A stretch of 64,000 bases of DNA from Nocardia crassostreae (lineage in GTDB: Bacteria; Actinomycetota; Actinomycetes; Mycobacteriales; Mycobacteriaceae), in the NCBI RefSeq assembly GCF_001613405.1, contig NZ_BDCH01000005.1, positions 54,630 through 118,629 on the forward strand, read 5' to 3'. The translations under genes and the position numbers were made by a program. The notes below the pieces were generated by a model. The model saw only the letters and a list, made by a program, of their open reading frames with translations. It ran no database searches and was not told where the DNA came from. Positions within the stretch are counted from its first letter, which is position 1. The number at the start of each line of letters is the position of its first letter. Shown here piece by piece: positions 1 through 7,786 of this stretch.

Positions 1-1717
1 CGGCCTCGGCTGCTGACGGCGCGGTCGAACCGGGGGCCGTCGCGGAATCCGGCTGCGGTCCTGTCGGCTGAGCCGGGGCCGAGGTGGCGCTTGCCGCTGG
101 CGAGGAAACCGGTTGCGGCGCAGCGGCGGGTGGCGCGGTTTCGGCGGAAACGCTACCCACCGCGTTCATCTCCGGTGGGCGGACTGCGGCAGGCCGGGCG
201 GGCTCCGGCGAATTCCCTTGCGGCGCCGCTGTTGTGGCCGCACCCGCCGACTGCGCGGATTCACCGCCGCTGGCGGCTGCACCAGCAGACGCCTGCGGCT
301 GCTGAGCGGGAGCATGCGGCGCGGCGACCTGGCCGGGCTGATCGTGGTTCCCGGCGACGGCCGGATCGGACACCGGCTGGGACGGCTGAACCGGCGTGGT
401 CGCGGTCGGGGCAACGCCCTTTCCGGAGCGGCTTTCCCGCAGGGCGGCAAGAGCTTCCGCGCCGCGGCGGCGGGGCTCGCCGGAGGCGGCGGGAGCCGCC
501 GGGGCGGCGGATGACGGCGCGGCGGCGGGAGCGGCGGATTGGGCGGTGGCGGGGAGGGGGCCGCTCGCTACCCGGCGTTCCAGGGTTTCCAGGCGTTGCA
601 GGGTGGCGGTTTCGGCGTCGGAGACGGCGGGGAGGAGCATGCGGGCGGCGATGACCTCGAGGAGGAGGCGGGGGGCGGTGGCGCCGCGCATATCGCCGAG
701 GCCCTCGTGGAGGAGTTCGGCGTAGCGGGTGAGGGTGGCGGGGCCGATGCGGGTGGCCTGGTCGCGCATGCGGTCGAGGACGTCGCCGGGGCCGGTCACC
801 AGGTTGCGGTCGGCGGCGTCGGGGACGGCGCGCAGCAGGATGAGGTCGCGGAGGCGTTCGAGGAGGTCGGTGGCGAAGCGGCGGGGGTCGTGGCCCGCCT
901 CGACGACGTGGTCGATGGTGGAGAACAGGGCCGCGCCGTCGGCGGCGGCCAGGGCCTCGACCGCGGTGTCGATCAGGGCGACGTCGGTGACGCCGAGGAG
1001 GGCGACGGCGCGGGGGTAGGTGACGCCCTCGGGGCCCGCGCCCGCGAGCAGCTGGTCCAGGACGCTGAGGCTGTCGCGGGGGGAGCCGCCGCCCGCCCGG
1101 ATGACCAAGGGGTACACCGACTCTTCGACCTGCACATTCTCCTGATCGCAGATCTTGCCGAGCAGGCCGCGCATGGTGGCGGGCGGGAGCAGGCGGAAGG
1201 GGTAGTGGTGGGTGCGGGACCGGATGGTCGGCAGCACCTTGTCCGGTTCCGTGGTGGCGAAGACGAAGATGAGGTGGGCCGGGGGCTCTTCGACAATCTT
1301 GAGCAGCGCGTTGAAGCCCGCGGTGGTGACCATGTGCGCCTCGTCCACGATGAAGACGCGGTAGCGGGATTCGGCGGGCGCGTAGAAGGCGCGGTCGCGC
1401 AGTTCGCGGGTGTCGTCGACGCCGCCGTGGCTCGCGGCGTCGAGTTCGATGACATCGAGATTGCCCGCACCGCCCGGGCCCAGAGCCACACACGAGGAGC
1501 AGACGCCGCACGGTGTGGAGGTCGGTCCCTCCACACAGTTCAGCGAGCGCGCGAGGATGCGCGCGGAGGAGGTCTTGCCGCAGCCGCGCGGGCCGGAGAA
1601 CAAATAGGCATGACTGATCCGGCCGGTGTCGAGCGCGGTGCTCAGGGGATCGGTGACGTGCTCCTGCCCCACCACTTCAGCGAACGTTGCCGGTCGGTAC
1701 TTCCGGTACAGAGCCAC
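1..1717 (-). CDS. dnaX: DNA polymerase III subunit gamma/tau (C-terminus beyond window)
   Basis: This is the clamp-loader ATPase of the replicative polymerase. The GTG start at 1717 opens with VALYRKYRPATF, typical of DnaX. Walker A is GPRGCGKTS at residues 42-50, the zinc-module cysteines are C61, C70, C73 and C76, and the Walker B/DEAH motif (VDEAH) is at about 124-128. About 572 residues are visible. The part after residue about 370 is Ala/Pro-rich, as in tau linkers, and the reading frame is still open at base 1. Ribosomal shifting to a gamma form cannot be judged because the tail is missing. In mycobacteria this gene adjoins the aspartate aminotransferase, which here lies about 28 kb away. 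Identification is secure. Confidence 0.96.
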   Translation of the reverse strand, partial: MALYRKYRPATFAEVVGQEHVTDPLSTALDTGRISHAYLFSGPRGCGKTSSARILARSLNCVEGPTSTPCGVCSSCVALGPGGAGNLDVIELDAASHGGVDDTRELRDRAFYAPAESRYRVFIVDEAHMVTTAGFNALLKIVEEPPAHLIFVFATTEPDKVLPTIRSRTHHYPFRLLPPATMRGLLGKICDQENVQVEESVYPLVIRAGGGSPRDSLSVLDQLLAGAGPEGVTYPRAVALLGVTDVALIDTAVEALAAADGAALFSTIDHVVEAGHDPRRFATDLLERLRDLILLRAVPDAADRNLVTGPGDVLDRMRDQATRIGPATLTRYAELLHEGLGDMRGATAPRLLLEVIAARMLLPAVSDAETATLQRLETLERRVASGPLPATAQSAAPAAAPSSAAPAAPAASGEPRRRGAEALAALRESRSGKGVAPTATTPVQPSQPVSDPAVAGNHDQPGQVAAPHAPAQQPQASAGAAASGGESAQSAGAATTAAPQGNSPEPARPAAVRPPEMNAVGSVSAETAPPAAAPQPVSSPAASATSAPAQPTGPQPDSATAPGSTAPSAAEA

Positions 1718-2164
1718 GGCCCGAGGGTACCGAGTAGGGGCGACATCGAGCGATTCGCTGCCCGCGCGGCTTCCGATCGGCTCGCCGGTTGTCCGGATTT
1801 CAGCGTTCATCCATGCTGGACATCCATTCCCGTGACTCAAATCACATGCATTCCGGTCGCCCGTTCAAAACACTTCAGACCGACCGCAAAGTTTGCGATG
1901 CGGGCGAGCAAATTCTCAGCGCAATTTCAGAATGGGCTAGCCGGACGTCACTTCCACCCAAGATCACCATTTACTGATGTGCGTTAGGTTTCAACTCCAC
2001 CTAGCCGACATAACGATCCCATCAACCGATGCAGCAAGATCGCAATCGTTTGGCTACCGTGGACATCGGCAACTTCGGTAGCCAAACCTTCATCAGGTTG
2101 GTGGCCCCGGCCGGTCCCTCATCCCGACCGGGGCACAACCAAATCTCCCGGAGGAATCGCCCAA
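1718..2164. other. Divergent intergenic region dnaX / unknown gene
   Basis: This 447-nt stretch separates dnaX (leftward) from the unknown gene at 2165 (rightward). It is noticeably richer in A+T around 1840-2050 than its surroundings. I see no convincing coding frame. Its only clear structures are the long inverted repeat at 2048-2087 and a second GC-rich stem near 2103-2136, both in the leader of the rightward gene. Confidence 0.6.
2048..2087 (+). promoter_or_regulatory. 12-bp perfect inverted repeat in leader
   Basis: The arms GTTTGGCTACCG (2048-2059) and CGGTAGCCAAAC (2076-2087) are perfectly complementary around a 16-nt centre. It lies about 78 nt before the GTG of the next gene and is followed by a second GC-rich stem. 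There is no T-tract, so an operator or an RNA leader structure is more likely than a terminator. Confidence 0.5.
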
Positions 2165-2998
2165 GTGCCGCAGCACGACGTCATCGCCGCAGCCTGGCTC
2201 TCCAGCACCGACTTCGCGGGTAACACCGCCGCCGTCGATCTGCTCAGCCGAGCCATCGCCCCGCAGGACTACGACCTCAAGCGTGATTCGCTACCGGTCT
2301 CCGCAGCCGCCGATCCCGCCACCGCCAATGCCATTCTGGAGCTGCTCGAACGCGGCCAGGTGCCGACCATGGCGGCCATCAACACCCTCATCGTGCAGAA
2401 CGACATTCGCGCCGAGGCCGAGCGCATCGAACGCCTGGGCCGCCGCGCCCAGCGCAGCATCGACGATTTCGGCCGGGTGCTCGCCAAGCTGACCGACGAA
2501 TATTGGACCGCGCACGGAACCGGTCCCACCCGTCGCGACATTCTGCTTTTCGAGCCGGTTTTCAATCTCATTCGCGATCAGGTCGGCAGTATTCCGCCGA
2601 CGTCGGTCAAACATTTGTGGTTGATCGAGCGCGCGCAGCGCACCGGGTGGATCGCCTATAACGCCACACCCCGATCCCTGTGCGCGGGAAGGCGTTTCCA
2701 CGCCGCGCGTTATGGCAATCGGGTTTCGCTGCGCCCGGTGAATACCATCGGCACCTTGGTCGCGGCCTATCTGCGCGATCAGGTGACCGAGAACGGCCGC
2801 CCGCCGCGCTGGTCGGTCCTCGCCTACGAACTGCGTGACGATCGCGGCCGCCGCGTGTTCAACGACACTGCCGACGCCCGCGCCCAGCAGCAGTGGCTCA
2901 CCACCGCCGAGTGGATGGCCCTCGACGACGGCCTGCCGCTGCCCGGACCTCGCGGATTGCGGGCCCTGACCTGGAAGAGCCGGGATCGCCGCAGCTAG
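2165..2998 (+). CDS. Conserved-looking hypothetical protein, 277 aa
   Basis: I do not recognise this protein. It is soluble, with no signal peptide or membrane segment. The N-terminal half is helical and Ala/Glu/Arg-rich (about 50-120). The C-terminal half has many aromatic and basic residues (around YWTAHGTGPTRRD at about 117-129, and later WIAYNATPRSLCAGRR), which would suit nucleic-acid or partner binding, but that is a guess. The GTG start at 2165 has an upstream GGAGGA about 10 nt away. The gene stands alone, divergent from dnaX and upstream of the ammonium transporter, with a structured leader. Codon use is typical of the window, so it is likely real. Confidence 0.7.
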   Translation: MPQHDVIAAAWLSSTDFAGNTAAVDLLSRAIAPQDYDLKRDSLPVSAAADPATANAILELLERGQVPTMAAINTLIVQNDIRAEAERIERLGRRAQRSIDDFGRVLAKLTDEYWTAHGTGPTRRDILLFEPVFNLIRDQVGSIPPTSVKHLWLIERAQRTGWIAYNATPRSLCAGRRFHAARYGNRVSLRPVNTIGTLVAAYLRDQVTENGRPPRWSVLAYELRDDRGRRVFNDTADARAQQQWLTTAEWMALDDGLPLPGPRGLRALTWKSRDRRS

Positions 2999-3033
2999 AC
3001 CTGTTACAGACACGTATCCAAGTCCTCATTTTC

Positions 3034-3076
3034 GTAACAGCGCCGAAACGTGAGGAAAAGGTAACTTCCGTGCAAC
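3034..3076 (+). promoter_or_regulatory. Two GlnR-like boxes upstream of amt
   Basis: GTAAC-N6-GAAAC lies at 3034-3049 and GTAAC-N6-GCAAC at 3061-3076. Both match the actinobacterial GlnR half-site pattern GTNAC-N6-GNAAC that governs nitrogen genes. The boxes end 31 nt before the amt start codon. This suggests activation of the ammonium transporter in nitrogen limitation. Confidence 0.65.
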
Positions 3077-3107
3077 GCGATCACGCGCGGAAGGAGTTCC
3101 CCCCAAC

Positions 3108-4403
3108 ATGACCTTTACCATCGATCCGGCAGCGACCGCCTGGCTGCTCGCGGCCACGGCCATGGTGCTGCTCATGACGCCGGGACTGGCCATCTTCTAC
3201 GGCGGCATGGTGCGCTCCAGCGGTGTGCTCAACATGCTCATGATGAGCTTCATCTCCATTCCGCTGGTGACGGTGGTGTGGCTGCTCGCCGGGTACAGCT
3301 TCGCCTTCGGCGAGGACGCGGGCGGCGGGCTCATCGGCAATGTCGAGTTCTTCGGGCTGTCAGGCATCGACCCGAGCACCGTGCGGGAGAACACCGCCAT
3401 CCCGGAACTGCTGTATGTCACCTTCCAGCTGACCTTCGCGATTCTGACCATCGCCCTGGTGAGCGGCGCCATTGCCGATCGCGCCAAGTTCGCGGCGTGG
3501 ATGATCTTCGTGCCGGTGTGGGCACTGATCGTGTACGCGCCCATCGCGCACTGGGTGTGGACGCCGGACGGCTGGCTGGCGCGGTTCGGCGCGCTGGACT
3601 ACGCGGGCGGGCTGGTCGTCGAGATCGCTTCCGGCGCTTCGGCGCTGGCGCTGGCACTGGTGCTGGGTCCGCGCATCGGGTTCAAGACCGATGCCATGCG
3701 CCCGCACAATCTGCCGTTCGTGCTGCTGGGCGCGGGCCTGCTGTGGTTCGGCTGGTTCGGCTTCAATGCCGGTTCGGCCTTGTCGGCCAATGGAACCGCG
3801 GCGGCGGTATTCCTGAACACCTTGGTCGCGGGCTGCCTCGGCATGCTGGGCTGGCTGGTCGTGGAGCAGGTGCGCGACGGCAAGCCGACCACCTTCGGCG
3901 CGGCCTCCGGCGCGGTGGCGGGCCTGGTGGCGATCACGCCGTCCTGCGGTTATGTGAACACCTTCGGCGCGCTGCTCGTGGGTCTGGCGGCGGGCGTGTT
4001 GTGTTCGTTCGAGGTGGGCTGGAAGTTCAAGGGCGGCTACGACGATTCGCTCGATGTGGTGGGCGTGCACTTCGTCGGCGGCGTGGTCGGCACGCTGCTG
4101 ATCGGCCTGCTGGCCAATCGGGCCATGACGGGCGAGGACGGCGTGGAGGGCCTGCTCTACGGCGGCGGGCTCACGCAGCTGGGCAAGCAGGCGGTGGGCG
4201 TGATCGCGGTGGCGGCCTTCGCATTCTGCGTGTCGTTCGCGCTGGGCAAGGTCATCGACCGGCTGATCGGTTTCCGGGTCAGCAAGGAGGACGAGGTTTC
4301 CGGTATCGACTTCGCGCTGCACGCGGAGACGGCGTACGCGGAAGGTGTGAGCGGGCACGGCCACGGGCCGCGCAAGCTCGGTGAGGGGCCGTTCGGGCAC
4401 TGA
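3108..4403 (+). CDS. amt: Ammonium transporter, Amt family
   Basis: This is an inner-membrane ammonium channel of 431 residues with about 11 hydrophobic segments and no cleavable signal sequence. Family marks are YGGMVRSSGVLNM at 31-43, the conserved Asp in ALDYAGG (D164) and the second pore histidine in VGVHFVGG (H321). The first histidine of the twin-His pore pair is replaced by glutamate (VVEIASG, E172), a variant known from fungal Mep1/Mep3-type proteins. AAGGAG at 3091-3096 precedes the ATG. GlnR-like boxes lie upstream. The usual glnB and glnD partners are absent: a terminator and a convergent metallopeptidase follow at once. Confidence 0.95.
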   Translation: MTFTIDPAATAWLLAATAMVLLMTPGLAIFYGGMVRSSGVLNMLMMSFISIPLVTVVWLLAGYSFAFGEDAGGGLIGNVEFFGLSGIDPSTVRENTAIPELLYVTFQLTFAILTIALVSGAIADRAKFAAWMIFVPVWALIVYAPIAHWVWTPDGWLARFGALDYAGGLVVEIASGASALALALVLGPRIGFKTDAMRPHNLPFVLLGAGLLWFGWFGFNAGSALSANGTAAAVFLNTLVAGCLGMLGWLVVEQVRDGKPTTFGAASGAVAGLVAITPSCGYVNTFGALLVGLAAGVLCSFEVGWKFKGGYDDSLDVVGVHFVGGVVGTLLIGLLANRAMTGEDGVEGLLYGGGLTQLGKQAVGVIAVAAFAFCVSFALGKVIDRLIGFRVSKEDEVSGIDFALHAETAYAEGVSGHGHGPRKLGEGPFGH

Positions 4404-4422
4404 GCTCGAACGGACGGATGCC

Positions 4423-4456
4423 GCGGGGCGGTGGGTCGGAAGACCCGCCGCCCCGC
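4423..4456 (+). terminator. Intrinsic terminator after amt
   Basis: A 15-bp stem with loop GGAA is followed by TTTT at 4460-4463. It lies between the convergent amt and metallopeptidase genes and could serve both. Confidence 0.75.
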
Positions 4457-4466
4457 CGCTTTTCGC

Positions 4467-5759
4467 CTACTTCACCTTGGCGGCGGGTGCGTTGAAGGTA
4501 TTGCACTCGAAGGTGCGGTTCTCGTCGTAGCCGATCTCGAACCAGGCCCCGCCGTTCTGCGAGGTGCCGTGATCGCGCATATCGCCGGGGGCGTCGCCGC
4601 GGCCGTAGGCGTCGTTGCGGGCCACATTGATCTGGGCCGAGGTCAGCGAGCCGCCGCCGGACGAGGACGACAGGTACATGCCGTCGAAGCAGTTGGCCTG
4701 CAGTTCGGTGCGGCGGGACATTTCCAGGCCGAGATCGCTACGCGCACCGGCCTGTCGGCGTTCGCTGTGCACCTTGCCGAGAATGCCGGATTGGGCCTGA
4801 ACGTGATGGCCGTATTCGTGGGCGAAGACCGAGAGGTAGACGACCCAGTTGTCACCGAACAGGTCGGTCTGCAGCTGGCTGATCGGCATGTAGATGGTCT
4901 TGTCGGCCGAGCAGTAGAAGGCGGCGAAATTGCTGCTGTTGCCGGTGCACAGCGTGGTGATGCCGCTGGTGTCGGCGGAGACCATGAGCTTCGGCGGTTC
5001 GAAAGCCAGTCCGGCCGCGTCGAATGCCGGTTTCCAGGCGCTCTCCAGACACCCCGCGGCGGTTTCGAAGAAGGTGCGCGCGGTGCTCACGTCGGTGCTC
5101 CACGTGGAGTAGTCGCAGCGCGCGGGCAGCAGGGTGAGATCGGAATCGGTGACCAGCGGGTTGTTCGCGGTATCGGCCACGCCGAGGGTGGCGCCGCCCG
5201 GTTCCGGATCGTAAGTGGTCTGGACGGAATCGCCCGAACCCAGTGCGTCCAGTCCGTTTTTGAATGCGGCGCGCAGCACCACGGTGGACACCAGGATGAC
5301 CAGTATGAGCACCAGCGTGCCCCAGCGCCGTCGCCGCGGCGGCGCGGGCCGGACATAGGTCGCCGCGCCCACCGGAGTGGCGGCGGCGGGCGGGGGCATG
5401 GGTGGGCGGTAGCCGGGTTGCCGGGGCTGGGCGTGCGCCGGGGCCCCGTAACCGGACGGCGGCCGGTAGCCGGGCGGCGGATAGCCCTGGCGCTGGGGAT
5501 ATGCGGGTACCTGCGGAAAGCCTTGTGCGGGTGACGGTCCGGACCGCTGGGGATAGCCCTGCGCCGGGGGCTGCTGGGGCGGACGCGGCTGCCCGGGGTC
5601 CGGCGGCTGCCATGGCCGTTGCGGCTGACCCGGGCCCTGGGGATGGCCGGGGCCCTGTGCCTGGCGGGGTGATTGCGGTGGCGGCGCGGGCCATTGGCCC
5701 GGCTGCGGTGGCAGTCCACCGGCTGAATTCGGTCCTTGTCCGGACGGTGGTCGAGTCAT
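4467..5759 (-). CDS. Neutral zinc metallopeptidase (YpfJ-type) with Pro-rich N-terminus
   Basis: This is a predicted membrane-anchored zinc peptidase of 430 residues. Residues 1-145 are a Pro/Gln/Gly/Tyr-rich cytoplasmic tail. A transmembrane helix follows at about 147-163 after an RRRR stop-transfer cluster, and the extracellular part carries HEYGHH at 314-319, the HExxH zinc site of the neutral zinc metallopeptidase family. Paired cysteines follow in the catalytic domain. I chose the ATG at 5759 (MTRPPSGQ) over a longer in-frame start because the Pro-rich tail begins there. It is divergent from the DUF2207 gene with 77 nt between starts. The substrate is unknown. Confidence 0.85.
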   Translation of the reverse strand: MTRPPSGQGPNSAGGLPPQPGQWPAPPPQSPRQAQGPGHPQGPGQPQRPWQPPDPGQPRPPQQPPAQGYPQRSGPSPAQGFPQVPAYPQRQGYPPPGYRPPSGYGAPAHAQPRQPGYRPPMPPPAAATPVGAATYVRPAPPRRRRWGTLVLILVILVSTVVLRAAFKNGLDALGSGDSVQTTYDPEPGGATLGVADTANNPLVTDSDLTLLPARCDYSTWSTDVSTARTFFETAAGCLESAWKPAFDAAGLAFEPPKLMVSADTSGITTLCTGNSSNFAAFYCSADKTIYMPISQLQTDLFGDNWVVYLSVFAHEYGHHVQAQSGILGKVHSERRQAGARSDLGLEMSRRTELQANCFDGMYLSSSSGGGSLTSAQINVARNDAYGRGDAPGDMRDHGTSQNGGAWFEIGYDENRTFECNTFNAPAAKVK

Positions 5760-5822
5760 CCCCCCGCACCCCCTCGTTCTCAGAGACAACCGACAGCCGC
5801 TTCGGAAGGATAGCAAGCTGTC

Positions 5823-5828
5823 TAAAGT
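5823..5828 (+). promoter_or_regulatory. -10 box of a probable leaderless promoter
   Basis: TAAAGT ends 8 nt before the ATG at 5837. That places the transcription start at or next to the start codon, and no Shine-Dalgarno sequence is seen. Confidence 0.5.
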
Positions 5829-5836
5829 AGCCTTCC

Positions 5837-7423
5837 ATGCGGATTTTTCGGGGGTCTGCCCTCGTCGCGTTGCTCCTCGCGGTACTAGGGCTGGCCGCGC
5901 CGAACGCCTGGGCGCAACCGGACGGGGTGCGGATCATCGCCGAGGTGGATCTCGGTGATGACGGGCTGTTGCGTGTCACCGAAACCGTGGAAGTGCCCGA
6001 GGGCGGGGAATTCCGGCAGGTGCTGCCGCTGCGCGTGCAGATCGCCGAAGGGGTGCAGCGCAGCTTCGAGGTCAGCGATGTGTCGGCCGCGGGCGATGGC
6101 GAGGCGACGCTTGGCGACGACCGGTTCACCATTGTGGCGCGACCCGGTTCGGTGACCGTCAAGTACACGGTGCACAACACGGTCAGCAATGCCTCGGGCG
6201 CGCAGGTATTCCATTGGACCGGCGTGCTGAACACCGATGTGGCGTCGATCAGCGCCACGGTGACCGGTCCCGATTTCCGGATGGGCGTCACCGAGTGCAC
6301 CATCGGCCCGCCGGGAGATCCCCAGGACTGCGCGGACATTCGGGTCGAACCGGATGGAGTCGCGCATCTGGAGAAGACCGATCTGCGCAAGGGTGATGTG
6401 CTCGATGTGACCCTGCAACTCCCGCCCGGCACCGTCGAGGCCAATGCCGATATCCAGGACGACAATGCGCCCGGGCCGTTCTCGGTGACGGGTCCGGTGC
6501 TGGCGGCCTTCGGAGTGCTGCTGGCCGGGCTGGCGGCCGCGGCGGGCTATGTGGTGTGGGCGCGGCGGGTCCGGCCGGGCGACGACGATGTGCTGGATCC
6601 GCTGCAGCGCGAGGGCGATCGGGCGCAGTTCGCCTCACCGGACGGTGTCACCCCGGGCATGGCCGGGCTGCTGGTGGACGGCTACGTGGACTCCTGGGAT
6701 ATGGCCGCCACCGTCGTGGATCTGGCTGTGCGCAGCTATATCTGGATGGCGGTGGCCGGGGAGTCGGATTGGCGGTTCTCCCGCATGAACCCGCCGGACG
6801 AGCACCTCAGCGGGTACGAACGAGCCGTCTACTCGGCCTTGCTGCCCGACGGCGCCGATGCCGTGCTGCTGTCCGAACTGCGCGGGAAGATGCCCGTGGC
6901 GCGGGTGCGCGAGGCTCTGATCGACGATGCCACCACGCGCGGGGCCTTCATCGATCGCACCCGGCGCGGTTTCGAATTCTGGCTCGGCGTCGGCCTCATC
7001 GCGGCCGGTGCGATCGCGACCGTGGTCCTGGCGCTCGGTCCCGGGCACGCGCTGGTGGGTGTGGCCATCGCGCTGGGCGGCGTGGCCGCACTGCTGCTCC
7101 CCCGCTATCTGCCCTCGCGCACCGCGCTCGGCCGGGATATGGCGACGCGCGTACAGGGCATGGTGCGCGCCCTGGACGGCACCGTTCCGCATCGTGTCCC
7201 CGAGGCGTATCAGGAGCTCATGTTCTCGCGCGGGCTGCCGTTCATGGTGGCCGGGCGGCGGGGCGATCACTGGGTGCGGGTGTGGCGTGATCTGAATCCC
7301 AGTGACGACGGCGTGCCCGGTCTGTATTGGTTCGGCGGTTTCGACGGCGATGCCGATCTGCACCGGTTCGCGAGCCACTTCCCGTACTTCATCACGGCCG
7401 TCGAGGGCCTGTTCGCCGACTGA
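5837..7423 (+). CDS. DUF2207 family membrane protein
   Basis: This 528-residue protein has a signal peptide ending near ANAWA (about 26) and a beta-rich extracellular domain (about 27-210) of the DUF2207 type (VTETVEVPEGGEFRQVLPLR). A membrane helix at about 214-236 is followed by a cytoplasmic segment with a helical domain (about 255-370) and two more membrane helices (about 375-420). The function of the family is not known. A leaderless start is likely. The divergent neighbour is the zinc metallopeptidase, which hints at cell-envelope work but does not prove it. Confidence 0.85.
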   Translation: MRIFRGSALVALLLAVLGLAAPNAWAQPDGVRIIAEVDLGDDGLLRVTETVEVPEGGEFRQVLPLRVQIAEGVQRSFEVSDVSAAGDGEATLGDDRFTIVARPGSVTVKYTVHNTVSNASGAQVFHWTGVLNTDVASISATVTGPDFRMGVTECTIGPPGDPQDCADIRVEPDGVAHLEKTDLRKGDVLDVTLQLPPGTVEANADIQDDNAPGPFSVTGPVLAAFGVLLAGLAAAAGYVVWARRVRPGDDDVLDPLQREGDRAQFASPDGVTPGMAGLLVDGYVDSWDMAATVVDLAVRSYIWMAVAGESDWRFSRMNPPDEHLSGYERAVYSALLPDGADAVLLSELRGKMPVARVREALIDDATTRGAFIDRTRRGFEFWLGVGLIAAGAIATVVLALGPGHALVGVAIALGGVAALLLPRYLPSRTALGRDMATRVQGMVRALDGTVPHRVPEAYQELMFSRGLPFMVAGRRGDHWVRVWRDLNPSDDGVPGLYWFGGFDGDADLHRFASHFPYFITAVEGLFAD

Positions 7424-7434
7424 CCGGCCTCGGT

Positions 7435-7471
7435 CGCGCCCATTCCGATCACGGTGAACGGAATGGGTGCG
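7435..7471 (+). terminator. Hairpin after DUF2207 gene
   Basis: A 9-bp perfect stem (CCCATTCCG with CGGAATGGG), extended by four more pairs including one G-U, lies 12 nt after the stop codon. There is no clear T-run, so it is a probable actinobacterial-type terminator. Confidence 0.55.
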
Positions 7472-7553
7472 CACCAGGCATTTCCCGAGTGTTCTGAGTC
7501 TCGAAAAGCCACCGGCGGGCGCTCATGGCTTCCTATCGGGCTGACCCGGGTGT

Positions 7554-7559
7554 TAACTT
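7554..7559 (+). promoter_or_regulatory. -10 box for leaderless small ORF
   Basis: TAACTT (TANNNT type) is followed by exactly 7 nt and then the ATG at 7567. This is the standard geometry of a leaderless actinobacterial mRNA. Confidence 0.6.
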
Positions 7560-7566
7560 TGATCCC

Positions 7567-7683
7567 ATGTCTTCCAGTCGCCCCAAGGCCGCACGGGTCA
7601 CCTATGTGACCGTTGCGCTGGGTGTGCGGCTGCCGCGGCAGCGGGAACTGTGTTGTTCCTGCCGTCGCGCAGCCGAGTACTGA
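7567..7683 (+). CDS. Leaderless 38-codon ORF with Cys-Cys-Ser-Cys near its end (putative leader peptide)
   Basis: The ORF encodes 38 residues and ends RELCCSCRRAAEY. Codons 29, 30 and 32 are cysteine (TGT TGT TCC TGC). It has no Shine-Dalgarno sequence but a well-placed -10 box. Poly-cysteine leaderless uORFs act as cysteine-responsive attenuators in mycobacteria (established), and this one has the right size, position and leaderless start, although it carries three rather than a longer run of cysteines. It ends 103 nt before the ROK regulator. The attenuator role is inference. It could also be a small protein in its own right. Confidence 0.55.
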   Translation: MSSSRPKAARVTYVTVALGVRLPRQRELCCSCRRAAEY

Positions 7684-7786
7684 TCCCGTCCTGCCCGGAT
7701 CCGGGTTCCTCGCTGCACCGCTGAAATCCTCATGTAGGCCTTCGTCCCCTGTAGCCGCAGTCGGGACCGCAGCAAGGACTTCTATC

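Noticed and set aside
1789..1977. 62-codon rightward frame in the dnaX-divergent region
   Set aside because: A TTG start without a ribosome-binding site, AT-rich codons and no motif.
539..1987. Long rightward open frame over dnaX
   Set aside because: The minus strand encodes clear DnaX motifs. The rightward frame is a glycine-rich shadow.
4431..5534. Long rightward open frame over the metallopeptidase gene
   Set aside because: The minus strand has the HExxH peptidase with good start and terminator placement. The rightward frame has no motif.
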